Made by a program: the position numbers and the translations under genes. A DNA stretch of 64,000 nt from Vespula vulgaris (Eukaryota > Arthropoda > Insecta > Hymenoptera > Vespidae): NCBI RefSeq assembly GCF_905475345.1, contig NC_066591.1, positions 8,480,001-8,544,000 on the forward strand, read 5' to 3'. This document shows, piece after piece, positions 12,821 to 24,700 of this stretch. The notes under the pieces were generated by a model. That model was not told the origin of the DNA, ran no database searches, and saw only the letters and a list, made by a program, of their open reading frames with translations. Within the stretch, counting starts at the first letter, position 1. Each line of letters starts with the position of its first letter.

Positions 12821-12985
12821 CAGTGGTTCTCAAACATTGTAGACTTTCGTATAACTTGTTAGCAAATTTCTCTAAATTATATTTCTTAATATTAGAAAAA
12901 TGGTTGTATCCTGCATTATTCATTTTTTTTCGTATCTTTTTAATACTCTTAAAATCAAACATATACGCCAGGTTGAGAATCACTG
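12821..12985. mobile_element. hAT-type MITE, 165 bp
   Basis: It begins CAGTGGTTCTCAAAC and ends GGTTGAGAATCACTG, imperfect 15-bp terminal inverted repeats of the CAGTGGTTCTCAA type well known from hAT elements. Flanking 8-mers (TTCTAAAT and TCTTAAAC) share 5 of 8 positions, compatible with a decayed 8-bp target duplication. The interior has no transposase. Opposing open frames across 12807-13098 are by-products. Confidence 0.75.
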
Positions 12986-13254
12986 TCTTAAACGAATTTT
13001 CCCAAAGTCGAAAGCTAGCTAAATTATTTTCTCGCTTATCCGGAAACTGTAAATTTGTTTCCATCTCATTAAAATTCTTGAATTTATTTTCAAGATAAAA
13101 TTAATAAATACGAAACCATATAAATATTGTTCATTTAATAATATAGGATTTTTTTTTTTCAGGAAATGAATATATCAATCCAACAAAAAATTTTCAGTTT
13201 CATTTATATTTATTTGATCGAGTAGTATTTCAAATAAGTAAAAAAATCAAGAAA

Positions 13255-14305
13255 AATTGAAATTCATTCGTATAATATTAATAGAACCATAAGCAAAAGA
13301 CAGTAGAGCAAATTCAGATAAGTAAAAGAACGGGAAAGAAATGAAATTGATTTGTATGATGATATTAGAACCATAAGTAAAGGACAACGCAAAATATATT
13401 CAGATAAGTAAAAGAGCGGGAAAGTGAAATTTACTTGTATAATACTATTATAATCGTAAAAAAAAGGATAACAACACAAAGATATATTCAGGTAAAAGTA
13501 AAAGAGCGGGAAAGTGAAATTTACTTGTATAATATTATTGTAACCATAAACAAAGAACAGTAACGTAGGATATATTTAGGTAAAAGTAAAAGAGCGGGAA
13601 AGAAGTGAAATTTATTTGTATAATATTATTGTAACTGTAAACAAAGGACAGCAACGTAGAATATATTCAGGTAAAAGTAAAAGAGCGGGAAAGAAGTGAA
13701 ATTTACTTGTATAATATTATTGTAATCGTAAACAAAGGACAGCAACGTAGAATATATTCAGGTAAAAGTAAAAGAGCGGGAAAGTGAAATTTTGCTTGAT
13801 TATAATATTAGAACCATAAACAAAGGACAACGACTAAGGATATATTCAGGTAGAAGTAAAAGAGCGGGAAAAAAGTGAAATTTTGCTTGTATTATAACAT
13901 TAGAACTATAAACAAAGGACAACGACTAAGGATATATTCAGGTAGAAGTAAAAGAGCGGGAAAAAAGTGAAATTTTGCTTGTATTATAATATTAGAACCA
14001 TAAAGAAAGGACAAGGACGCAGGATATATTCAGGTAGAAGTAAAAGAGCGGGAAAAAAGTGAAATTTTGTTTGTATTATAATATTAGAACTATAAACAAA
14101 GGACAACGACTAAGGATATATTCAGGTAGAAGTAAAAGAGCGGGAAAAAAGTGAAATTTTGCTTGTATTATAATATTAGAACCATAAAGAAAGGGCAAGG
14201 ACGCAGGATATATTCAGGTATAAGTAAAAGAATGAGAAAGAAGTGAAACTGACTCGTATTATTATTTGTACTTAAAAAAAAACAGCAATGTAGAATATAT
14301 TCTGT
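13255..14305. repeat. Minisatellite, about 90-bp unit, about 11 copies
   Basis: The landmark TAAAAGAGCGGGAAA recurs at about 13323, 13408, 13499, 13587, 13677, 13769, 13857, 13949, 14041, 14133 and 14224 (the first and last diverged), a period of 85-92 bp. Each unit also carries GTGAAATTT, a TTGTAT(A/T)ATA block, an ACCATAAA-like block, AAAGGACA and ATATATTCAGGTA. Outer units are more diverged than inner ones, as in unequal exchange. No long open frame runs through it, so it is probably non-coding. Confidence 0.92.
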
Positions 14306-15652
14306 CTTGATCGTATATCCTTATTCTATTTCAACCAAATCCTAATCCCGTTGATAAAAATTTGTCTTACATTATTTTGCGCGCCGATCAGAGATATATC
14401 ATAAGTAAAATTATTTGAAAAGTACGAGTGGACGCAAGGATCGAGAATAAACAATGAAAATTGAAAAAAAAAAAAGAAATTCTATTAAAGTTCAGATTTG
14501 CATTTGTATTTGGTATCGTCATTTTATTATTAATGCCATATCTGAAACGTATGCTTCTGAAGTTTTCTAAGAAATCTCTGTATTAATTGAGCAAGTTATA
14601 AAAAAAACTATCGAACTTTAATTTTTTAGTCGTTGATTAATTTTTTATCGCTATTGACAATGGATATATTTTTCTATTAACAATTCTTTTTTTCTTTTTT
14701 TTTTTTTAATATCGATTGCACCGGAAGAAAATCTGAATAAATTATATCAATCACGATAATCGATTTGAAAGTTGTTTAGAAAATAATGATAAACTTAAAA
14801 TGGAACTGTAGCTTGTTAGTTTCAACTATCGTATAATGAAAAAATTTTTCCTATGAATGAATAATTTTTTACAGAATAAGTATCAAAAAATTCCGAGGAT
14901 TCGTATCGAGTTCGACTACATTTTTTAGATTCATTTTAAGGTCATTTTAGTCATTTTAAAGATTAATAGGAATTTTTGTTCAATTTTGCTGTTTAATTTT
15001 CTTATTTTTATGGATATATTTAGGATACATTTTCACAAGGAAATTTGTGAATTGCCAGGTAGGGAAAGGTGAAAGAAAGGAAGGGGATTAGCGAAAGAGC
15101 ATGTCGGAGTGTATGTGTTATAGCGTAGCGCAGCCCTCACAAAATCTATACTAGAACATTGATTAGGAAAGGAAAGGGGAAACTTGTGCGGACAATAATA
15201 AGAAATTTGTATAATTTTTTACGTTTAAGTGTTTGATAATCTTTTTTTGTTTATTAATCTTAGTTATGTATAAATGAAAGTTTCATTATATTCGATCGAA
15301 GCTAAAATAAAATCAAGAAAAATAAACTAAATTTAACTTAACAGATTTTAATTTATACCGAAATTTATCATGTTCCGTTAACGTTACGTATCAATCTAAC
15401 ACAAAAATATTCGATTACTATTTCAGATTATATTTTCGATATAATATAATTTTAAATATTTCACGTATGAACGATGTATAATATTTCTAGGAATTATTGT
15501 ATCCGTATTTTTAGAAAATTGTAAATCAAACAACATGATTGCGTTATTAACGAAGGTACGAGGTAGAAACGAAGGAGAAATTTATGAAATAAAACTTTCA
15601 TAAAAACAAGTGATATAATCGAGATTGTCCTTATTTAAAAAAAAATATTTGT
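14306..15652. other. AT-rich spacer downstream of H1
   Basis: No gene recognised. A GC-richer patch at about 15055-15185 (AGGGAAAGGTGAAAG and onward) stands out but shows no open frame or splice signal that I can interpret. Confidence 0.5.
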
Positions 15653-15668
15653 GGCCCTGAAAAGGGCC
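15653..15668 (-). terminator. Histone H1 mRNA 3' stem-loop
   Basis: Minus-strand GGCCCTTTTCAGGGCC, a perfect 6-bp stem with a TTTC loop, starts 26 nt after the H1 stop. It marks the gene as replication-dependent: mRNA ends made by SLBP/U7-guided cleavage, not polyadenylation. Confidence 0.93.
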
Positions 15669-15694
15669 ATTTGTGTGTATTTATATTTGTAAAA

Positions 15695-16453
15695 TTATTT
15701 TTTAGCAGTAGCTTTGTTGGTCGTAGCTTTTTTGGGTTTTGGAGTTTTAGTTTTAGCGGCTGGTGCTTTTGCAGTTTTCTTTGTTTTTGATATAGTTTTG
15801 GCTTGTGCCGCTGTCTTTTTCGTAGTTTTCTTTTCAGCTGCAGCAGCAGCGGCTGCGGCATTAGCAGCAGCAGCAGTTTTAACAGCAGCTTTAGCAACAG
15901 TCTTAACACCGGCTTTAGTACTACCAGATTTAGGAGACGCTACTTTAACTTTCTTTTCATCTGCAGATTTCTTTGCAGTCTCGGCAACCTTCTTCGGTGA
16001 TTTAGCTTTCTTATTATTATTGGCCGGTTTATTTGCTACAACATTCTTTTTCTCCACAGATTTATCCGTAGCTTTTTTCTTTTTAGGAGATCTTTGAGGT
16101 TTTGGCTTGACGGTTTCGGTTGAAAGTTTGAAGGATCCTGATGCACCTTTTCCTTTAGTTTGAACAACAGATCCCGACGAAACTGCCGTCTTTAAATATC
16201 GTTTTATAAACGGTGCAACTTTTTCACCGTCAACTTTATAAGTAGCAACGATATATTTTTTAATAGCCTGCAACGACGAGCCCTTACGATCCTTTAACTC
16301 TTTAATGGCAGCAGTAACCATTTTAGAGGTTGGAGGATGCGACGATTTCGGTCGTTGTGCTTTCGTTTTCGCATCCTTTTTCGGAGTAGGCTTCACATTC
16401 TCAGCGTTATTTTCAACCGTATTATTTGCACTATTATTTACCGTATCTTCCAT
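15695..16453 (-). CDS. Linker histone H1
   Basis: Encodes a 252-residue linker histone that binds nucleosomal DNA at the entry/exit point and compacts chromatin. Residues 1-37 form an acidic-then-basic N-tail. The winged-helix globular domain covers about 38-110, with the conserved opening SSHPPTSKMVTAAIKELKDR, then the GSSLQAIKKYI helix, APFIKRYLK, and the closing basic KGKGASGSFKL. The remainder is a long Lys/Ala/Pro tail with an alanine run and PKKA/TPKPKK repeats, as expected for H1. I place the start at ATG 16453-16451 (MEDTVNNS); the frame stays open another 16 codons upstream but only from a TTG. The gene is intronless, ends with a histone stem-loop and faces away from H2A across a shared promoter. 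Antisense open frames over the Ala/Lys tail are shadows. Confidence 0.95.
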   Translation of the reverse strand: MEDTVNNSANNTVENNAENVKPTPKKDAKTKAQRPKSSHPPTSKMVTAAIKELKDRKGSSLQAIKKYIVATYKVDGEKVAPFIKRYLKTAVSSGSVVQTKGKGASGSFKLSTETVKPKPQRSPKKKKATDKSVEKKNVVANKPANNNKKAKSPKKVAETAKKSADEKKVKVASPKSGSTKAGVKTVAKAAVKTAAAANAAAAAAAAEKKTTKKTAAQAKTISKTKKTAKAPAAKTKTPKPKKATTNKATAKK

Positions 16454-16889
16454 TGTATCTTCAATGTAAATCTTGTAAGTCAAATCAAAAAAGAAATTCA
16501 ATGAAGATATATAGCCAAGGATAGTCCGACGAAGTACGATAGATAATGCTCCGATTGTATATAAAGGAGAATTTTTTCTCTTCGTATTATATTCCGTAAG
16601 TAGAAGTCACAAGCTTTAGATCCGCTCTCACGAATAACTTTGTGGGTAATAGTCGGGCGAAAATCTGTCTCCCATTATATAGCGCATCGTCGCTCGCCCC
16701 TCCACCAATAGGAGTGCTGCAGTAGCCAAAGAATCTTTCGAGCAATTCTATTGGTCCGTTTCTCAGGACGAAGAATCATATAAATACGCATAACGCTGTT
16801 GAGCGTCATTCCTGAAACGGAGCTAGAAGCGTCTCTTTTTGTTCCGATTTTGTAGATTTATATTTTTGTTCTTTTAAAGAGCTTTCGAT
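16454..16889. promoter_or_regulatory. Shared divergent H1-H2A promoter
   Basis: The 436-bp spacer carries motifs for both directions. Toward H2A: TATAAATA at 16779-16786, about 104 bp before the ATG, with ATTGG (reverse CCAAT) at 16750-16754. Toward H1: a TATATAAA/TTTATATA element at 16558-16565, about 105 bp before the H1 ATG, with a second TATATAA-like site near 16675-16681. CCAAT lies at 16705-16709. The near-symmetric TATA-to-ATG spacing and central CCAAT boxes suit coordinate S-phase expression of the two genes. Use of each box is inferred. Confidence 0.75.
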
Positions 16890-17264
16890 ATGTCTGGACG
16901 TGGGAAAGGTAGTAAAGTGAAGGGGAAAGCAAAGTCACGATCAAATAGAGCTGGATTACAATTTCCAGTTGGCCGTATTCATCGTCTTTTAAGAAAAGGT
17001 AATTATGCCGAACGTGTTGGAGCTGGAGCGCCAGTTTATTTGGCGGCAGTAATGGAATATCTAGCTGCTGAAGTTCTCGAGTTGGCCGGAAATGCTGCTC
17101 GTGATAACAAAAAGACAAGAATTATTCCAAGACATTTGCAATTAGCGATTCGAAATGACGAAGAATTGAATAAACTCTTGTCTGGTGTGACTATTGCTCA
17201 GGGTGGTGTCTTGCCAAACATACAGGCTGTACTGCTCCCAAAGAAGACAGAAAAAAAGACATAA
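16890..17264 (+). CDS. Histone H2A
   Basis: Encodes a 124-residue canonical core histone H2A, which dimerises with H2B within the nucleosome. The basic N-tail MSGRGKGSKVKGKAKSRS is followed by the histone fold from AGLQFPVGRIHRLL through the docking domain to the LLPKKTEKKT tail. The acidic-patch Glu residues (AAEVLELA, NDEELNKLL) are present. Length equals that of fly H2A; a Ser at position 8, where fly H2A has Gly, is the visible N-tail difference. There is no SQ motif, so it is not H2A.V/H2A.X. The gene is intronless, starts at the only plausible ATG, and is followed 22 nt after the stop by the histone stem-loop. It is divergent from H1. No H2B, H3 or H4 is seen in the window. Confidence 0.98.
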   Translation: MSGRGKGSKVKGKAKSRSNRAGLQFPVGRIHRLLRKGNYAERVGAGAPVYLAAVMEYLAAEVLELAGNAARDNKKTRIIPRHLQLAIRNDEELNKLLSGVTIAQGGVLPNIQAVLLPKKTEKKT

Positions 17265-17286
17265 TTAAAAATCTATAGAGAAAATT

Positions 17287-17302
17287 GGTCCTTTTCAGGA
17301 CC
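17287..17302 (+). terminator. Histone H2A mRNA 3' stem-loop
   Basis: GGTCCTTTTCAGGACC, a perfect 6-bp stem with a TTTC loop just after the H2A stop. Signal for SLBP-dependent 3' processing. Confidence 0.93.
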
Positions 17303-20300
17303 GCCAAATTGATTTTTTCTTAAGGAATTGCCTCGTTTCAATTATATTATCAATAATTTTATATAAATAAGTATATTTTCTAAATAATATATAAATTTTA
17401 TTTTTTATTTATATAAATTATTTCCATTTTTTTTTGCAGAATTCTGAATATTTCTTGATAAAATTGATAGTATTAAACTCTTTATCTAAAATTTAGTATA
17501 TTGAGTTAAAGATAGTCTGTTTAAATATCTGATTCGTTTAGCACACAAATGTTAAAATTTCCCAACACATGGTCTATTTAACAATAAAAACTTTGTAATT
17601 ACGGCTAGTTAAGTAGGGTTATATCCAAAGTAATATCAAACTTTGTTAAGGTATATTAAGATTTTATTCAGATTATATTTTATTCGACATATTTATAAAC
17701 AATTTTCTTAGGTGTTTTAAAACTAACGGTCTTATATGCAGATAATGTCTTACTTCTCATAAGATTTTGATATCATCCAAAACATAAATAAAAATTTAAT
17801 AGATAAAAAATATCTGGAGCTTTGAACACAAACTAAATATAGAAAATTAAAAACTAAAACAGTCTAATTAACAAAAAAGATAATAACTAACTACCCAAAC
17901 ATCTCTGTACACAAGACATAGTTCATGATCGCTTCAAATATAATATATAAGTATCTAGATTATCAGAACATATACTTAGAGATATATTACATTAAAAATC
18001 AATAAATATCAAGCCGTAATCAAAATCCAAATATTTTCTTCAATTAACAGAAGTAGCTCTCTAAAAATTCCATTTAAATTACATCTCTACAAAGCTTGCG
18101 TAAGGACTTTTCTGTTAATATGCCCTATATAAATCTGAAATCTAAAATATATCAAACTTCTCCAAAGACAAGAACAAATTCCTAAAAATTCAAAAAAGGA
18201 ATCATTTTTAACAAATAACAATATATCTTACAGCTCTCATTCTATACATATACAGTATACAAAATAAAATCAATAACAAGTTACATTAATACATTAATTT
18301 ATATATAGTTTCCATAATCTATAGAATTTTAATCGTATTAATTTATTCGTTCATTAAAGTATTAGGAAATTACTCTTTGTATAACCTTGCATTAAAGTTT
18401 AATCCTGCACCTAAACAATTCATATCATTCTTCAGAATTCATCCAATCATTATTAAGTGCAGATTTTGGGGACTTAAACTCTTCAATTGCAGGTTGACTA
18501 AGGCCCAAGAACTGAACTGAGAAAAAAATATTCCTAGGAAACAAAAAAAATACATTTTTCTTTTTTCTTTCCGTTTCACGACCTATCGCAATTTATCCTT
18601 GCATGAAAACAGGTTTTTGAAAGTTTTATACTGTATTTAGATAAATTTATATTATTCTTCACAAAGGTTTTTAACAATCTTTAGCAAGATTAATGCAAAT
18701 TCATGAAATAGTTGGGTATGAAAAAAATCACGAATGATTGTAATGAAAAATTTGTAGAATAAAATTCTTGACAGTCTCAAGGGTAACGTGTATGCTATTT
18801 TTCGTGTACGATGCAAGGAATGGTTTATATCACACGTTCGGATGATGACAATTGAAAAAATATAACGAAGAAGAAAAATAAACGGATATATATACATACA
18901 CACACATGATTCTCTAACAGTAAAAAAACATACAAATTATGTTTGTGGCTATTTATTTAATGTTATATGAACTTACTTAATTTGATTTAATAAAATTCCA
19001 ATCTTTTTTCGCGCCATTTGCATCATTTAAAAATTTAGTTATTTCATTCCACAAACAGAATCTTTTAATTTAAACGAAAATGTTAACTTTCTTTTTAATA
19101 ATATCGAATTCTTATTCATGTATTTTATTAATAACGTCCTTTGCTCAATATTTGCATTTTTTTTATATGAATTATCCATTTGCAGAATATATTCGTATAA
19201 TACTGAACAATATTCGTATAAAAAAAATGATTAATATACAATATCAATTAATATAATATTAAATATGATACAATATCTTTTCAATCAATCTATGTCATAT
19301 AATATTTTTTTTCGTCTTTTTCTTTTCTTTTTTTAAATTAATATTTTTAGAAAGTATATTTATTCTCCGATATTGCTAAATGTGAATCAGTACAATAGAA
19401 AGTATATACGTTCCTAATTACGAATATTATACATTTATGTTCAAACTTATCGTTTTAGAAACATATTTGCATTTTCCATTCAAATTGTATGCATACATAA
19501 CACTGCAAGCAAGTTATAAAATAGAGCCACAAGTTATCTGGTCATCCATGTTTTTCACAATAATACAGTAAAATTTCGACCAATCGCATTGCTCGATTTA
19601 ACCGCCATATATTACATTCAATATATACAGTATTTACAGAGAGCCAATCAGATTGCGAGGTTTCAGCGCGATAAACGAAGCATATGAAGGTATACATTAC
19701 AAGTAATTTATGTACATCAATATTGAATTGAAATCTTATTCTTATTGTAAAAATAAAATTGTAAAATCGATCATTTATACGTACGATAATATATATTATA
19801 CGAACTCTGAAGAATCACAAGATTAAATTTTGAGTTAGTTAATTTGTTTCTTTATTATTCCGATCATATCGATGTGTAATAAAATATTTAATGTATATGC
19901 AAATATACAATACATTTGTACCCAACCAAAGATTATATAATGAAAAATTTATTCATTCCATAACAATTGATATATTTATTCTTAAACTTTACAAAATATT
20001 TTTTAAATATTTTGAACAATTCAAATAATTTACGGAATGAAATCAAATTTGTCGTGATAACATTGTCATGACGATATTGTGTTATGGAACGTTGTTAGAG
20101 ATTCCATATTATGGGTACGATTATTGTTACGAAAAGTATGTGTGACCAACTTTAAATTTAGGGAACTAAAGATTCACGTATGCATATACCATACATATGA
20201 CTGAGGTAAACTATGAGCTTTGACCAATCACGGTCATCATTAAAAAAATTGCGCGAAAACATAGTTCTTAAGTGTCAAGTTCTATTTGTTGCATCTTTGT

Positions 20301-20700
20301 TTTTACATTATATATTAAAAGACAAGAAATAATGCTTTCGATAATTTCAATCGCAATATATGAGTATATAACCTCAAAATCTGTACTGACTATTAGTGCT
20401 CTACTGACTTACGAATGCGACGTGCATTCGTAAAATTTTAAATATCGAATTTAAATGCGAGAAGATATGTGATTGATTTATAAGACATAAACTGTAAAAA
20501 TGTTAGGTCTTACCATGTTTTTCAACACTTTGTTTCATTTCGAAAGATAGACAGGAATAGTCGACTCTGATTGGTGAATTTCCTTAGCATTCATAAAATA
20601 TTGAATGAATAAATTTGTACTTATCCAAAGACAATATAATGCAAAATTTATTTACTTTTGATAATTTTAACAACTGATACTCTAAAAATTTACAAAATAT
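17303..20700. other. AT-rich spacer inside the histone locus
   Basis: No intact gene. From about 19560 to 20240 there are three CCAAT-type sites (GACCAATCG near 19580, AGCCAATCAG near 19643, GACCAATCAC near 20222) in slightly GC-richer sequence. They could be remains of histone promoters upstream of the decayed H2A copy, but I find no accompanying histone reading frame on either strand there. Confidence 0.5.
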
Positions 20701-21048
20701 TTCATAAAACGTTTTTGTTGTAATCCTATAAATTTATATTTTTGAAAAGTTTCGATATATTTGGACATGAGAAACATGAAGGAAAAAATGACGTCAGGGT
20801 TCATTAGAACTAGGCTATAATTACCAGTTTGCTATACTATCGGCTTTTAAAAGAACCTAATTATGGTGAACATATTAAAACTAGAGTATTAATTTATATG
20901 GTGGTAATGATAAAATATCTAGATGCTGAAGTTTTATGCGTACCACCTATGAGTCGTATCTGTAAGTTTATTTACCCCAGCTGATAAAGTAGTTATGGTA
21001 TTACCGACTGATAATATATTTTATAGAAATGAGTAAAAGGAAGAAACA
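20701..21048 (+). pseudogene. Decayed histone H2A copy
   Basis: Nucleotide similarity to the intact H2A gene begins in the 5' leader (TTTATATTTTT...TTTCGATAT) and runs through the position of the start codon, which is ATA here (20757-20759). It continues through stretches matching the coding sequence: AGAACTAGGCTATAATTACC versus AGAGCTGGATTACAATTTCC, the TAATTATG(G/C)(T/C)GAACAT/CGT segment, and AAAATATCTAGATGCTGAAGTT. After that the middle of the fold is missing or scrambled, and a weak match resumes at GGTATTACC...GGAAGAAACAG, matching the C-terminal tail codons. Start loss, frameshifts and internal deletion make it non-functional. No stem-loop remains. Confidence 0.8.
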
Positions 21049-21409
21049 GTTTCAAGAAAAACCGCAGCCTGAAGAAAAAACAAATAATAAAATTAAACTT
21101 ATGTTATTGAATGCAGTAAACTGTAGTGTATACACGTGGTAGATGACAATTGCAGATGAAATAATCATGCGAGTACCATTTAATTTATCAAGATGTTTGG
21201 TGCGTAGAACAAAAAAAAGAAGGAACATACAAATAATATAATGCATTTGAAAACCGATATTATTAAATACGATATATACGGAACAGCTACTAATTGCATT
21301 TGGAGGAAAGGAATGAAAGTTTTATACTATATGTAATGGTATGAATATTATACTTGTTGGTGAATTTAACAAGTAAACTTTTATGATTATCAATATGGTT
21401 ATTGTTTAT

Positions 21410-21745
21410 TAGTGATCCAAAATCATAAAATAATGGATTAATGGATTGATAGAATAATGAATTAATGAATTAATAAAATAAGGTATTAACATATTCTAAG
21501 GATAATGAATTAATATATTGACAGAATAATATAAGGTACATATATTGAATTAACGGATGTACAGAATAATCGATTAACAGATCCACAAAATAATGTATTA
21601 ATATATTCATAAAACAATGGATTCATAAGATTCATAAGAATAAGGTATTAACATATTCCTAGAATAGATATTAATATATTCACAAAATAATGTATTAATG
21701 TATTCACAGAATAATGGGTTAACGGTTTCTCAAATTAATGGATAA
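21410..21745. repeat. Degenerate minisatellite of ATAATGnATTAA-type units
   Basis: Repeated variants of AATAATG(G/A)ATTAA and TATTAATATATTC(A/T)(C/T)A at roughly 20-30 bp spacing, heavily diverged. Non-coding. Confidence 0.6.
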
Positions 21746-24700
21746 ACGTGTCAATAGCTGTGTGGGCCATCGGCTGGATTTTCCATTCAAATCATTGTGA
21801 CTGTTTCATATAAAATGAAATATGAGTATGAAGTGCTTCAGAATATTAACTTGTATTATCATGTATAATACAATTTTCATATTGTATATTATTTGTAGAT
21901 CATGCAGCGTTGTGACTTACAAGGGAGCATATAGGATAATCTATTCCATTCCGTGAGAAGATCTACTTAGAAAAGATTTCGCAGACATGATTTATTCTGT
22001 TCTGTGTCAAAAATTGGCACTAGTATCACTCATCTGCACTTATTCTGTTACTTTCTTTGTTAATATTTTTTTGTTCATAATGTATGCAGTCATTTTTTGA
22101 GTAAACTTTCTATTTTTTTCACTTTTTTTGATTTCATTGTCTCAAAATATTTTTAAATATTTAAAATTATCGAATATTTTTTTCATCTAAAGAATAAAAG
22201 ATAATTTCTTTTATTGTATGATGAGTATACTCATCAAACACAATTAATCGGTTAATGTTTCGTCAATAATATTAATGAAGTTATTAATCTTTTAAAAAGC
22301 CAATTGTTAATTCTTTATAATTTAATTCAATTTATATCATTCAATAACATCATACCTTCTATGTTTTACACGAGTATATTTGTAATTTCTTAATTCTTGC
22401 TGTACAATGTAGATACACATTTTTAAAAGATACCTGCATATAGACATATATACACAGTTAAAAGTTTAAATCTTAAAAAAGAAAGATGTCGATTATATGA
22501 AGCACAAAAAATTAGATCGAGTCGGTAATTTATCGAACATCGATTTAGGACTATCTATTCTGTTTTTTCTTGAGTGTTTGCATAATACATTTTTGATGCG
22601 TTCTAGAGATACATATATGGTAAACTATCAAATTTTAATTTAAACATTCACCTTGGTAAAATCCGACAATTATTACAAAATAATAGAATTAAATATTATA
22701 TTATTATAATTAATAACATAAGACTTTCTATTAGTTAAAAATGTGCAAAATTATATTAATTTTTATAATAATAAAAAATTAATGGATATTTTTATAATCA
22801 AAATAAATTGTTTAATTTTTAAATTGCTCCTAATACATCGAGAAATATCATTTATTTTTTAAATTGTATTTAATAGATCAAGATATCTAAATTGTTTATT
22901 TTTAAATTGCTTATAGTTGTTTCATCATTACCTTGTTCTTAAACGTTCATAAGTAACTTTGATAAAATTTATGTACATATGATCTAATTTAAAATAAATT
23001 AAAAATAAAAAAGAAATCCCTACAACCTTGCAATCTTCATAATTATATTGAAAAATTTAATTTCATTTAACGTTAATTTAAAATTCATATAAGTGATCTT
23101 AACATTTTTTAAATAAGTATAAACAATAATATTAAATTTTAATCGTCAAAATAAATTATCATTCATCACGTACATACGAAATCATTTAAATATCTCTTTT
23201 GAAATATAATGAAGCGAACGTTACGATCTATCAATTTGAAATTGAAGATCGAGCGAAGCACCTTATGCATGAGTCGTTCGTTTCATTTTATTCTTCCATC
23301 TCTTTGTATTTCGTAAGAATAGGTGCTGGTCCATGTATATACGTAATAGTAATGCAACTTTCATAAAAGATGAGCTATTCATAGAATTAACACGAACGAA
23401 GAACGGAGGGCTTAATATGTGAGTATACTACGGCAAGTAAGCAACCTAGGTAAGCAAGCAAGCAAGCAAACAAGCAAGCAAGCAGCTAAGTAAGCAAGTA
23501 GGTAAGCAAGCAGCGTGAAACGAGCCACTATAATTAATGTACGTCAATCCCGGAACGCTTTTGCAAGAGTAAATGCCACCGATGTATGTATATTTAATGT
23601 GCGATACACATACAACATGTACACTCCCCCGCCATCGAAGGCCAACCGCTATCACTTCGGTCCTAAAGTGCCGCTACTATTTCTTTCCTTATTTCTACGA
23701 CTATCAACTATCTCTTTCTCTCTCTCTCTCTCTCTCCCTCTCTCTCTCTGTCTCTCTCTCTGTGTCTCTTTAGAATATTTTATCTTGATTTATTATTTCA
23801 TTTCCTTCCTTACCTTCCTCCCCTCATACGATCCAACTTTGTCAACGACGAGAAATTATTTTATAAATGATGATGTATACTAGGTGTTCAGTTTGTCGTT
23901 CAAAAGAACGTTTATATAAATTTGTCATAATGTATATTTAAGGAAAAAAAAAAATGATAATAAAAGAGCGAATTTGACTCTTTGATATTTTTGTAATGAA
24001 AACAAAAAAGATGTGTACGCGTGTATGTGTGTGTGTACAATAAGTAAATAGCGGTATTTTTTTTCTATCGTTATTGGTTGTTTACAATGAATTAATAATA
24101 TTTTACTAATAACACACTCATCTTTTATAATACTTTTATAATTTAATGTAAAAAAATAATAATAAGTAAGTGCATTTTGATAATTTCGGACAATAAAAAA
24201 GAAAAATAAATATGTAAATAAAAAGAAAATATAAATTGGACATTTCTTAAAATGTGTGATTAATCGTTAACGGTACATTGTTAATATTTTTGTTAATAGC
24301 ACTTTTTTAAGAATCGTTAGTATTATTAGATGAAAATGATTCTAATCTTGTCATCATTTTCCTTTATTTATTTATTTTTTTCTATCAAAAGGAATTATAA
24401 TTTCAAGGTAGTTCGTTAATACAGTAGGGTAACTGAAGTGAAATGCCAGGTTGTATGAAAACAGCGCGTTTGGTTTTATCGTTATAGCAAACCTCCGTTT
24501 CTACTACGAAATGTCACCTGCTAGCACATTCGTGCCCTTTTCCTCTCTCTCTCTTTCTCTATCTCTTTCTCCCTCTTTCTATTCACACTGTCACGCACTC
24601 TACTTCGTTTGCTTTTAATCAAACCAATCTTCATAATCGTTATCTTACGGGTTTCTTAACGGAACTTATAAATTCACTTGAATTTACCAACGATCTAGAT

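Noticed and set aside
12807..13098. Overlapping open frames on both strands
   Set aside because: Mostly within the hAT MITE and its flank; not a transposase.
13255..14305. CRISPR-like array
   Set aside because: Units are repeated over nearly their whole 90-bp length with no unique spacers, in an animal genome. It is a minisatellite.
15714..16097. Hydrophobic open frame antisense to H1
   Set aside because: It is the complement of the Lys/Ala-rich H1 tail, starts at TTG and has no support of its own.
16858..17118. 86-codon frame antisense to H2A
   Set aside because: Shadow of the conserved H2A coding sequence.
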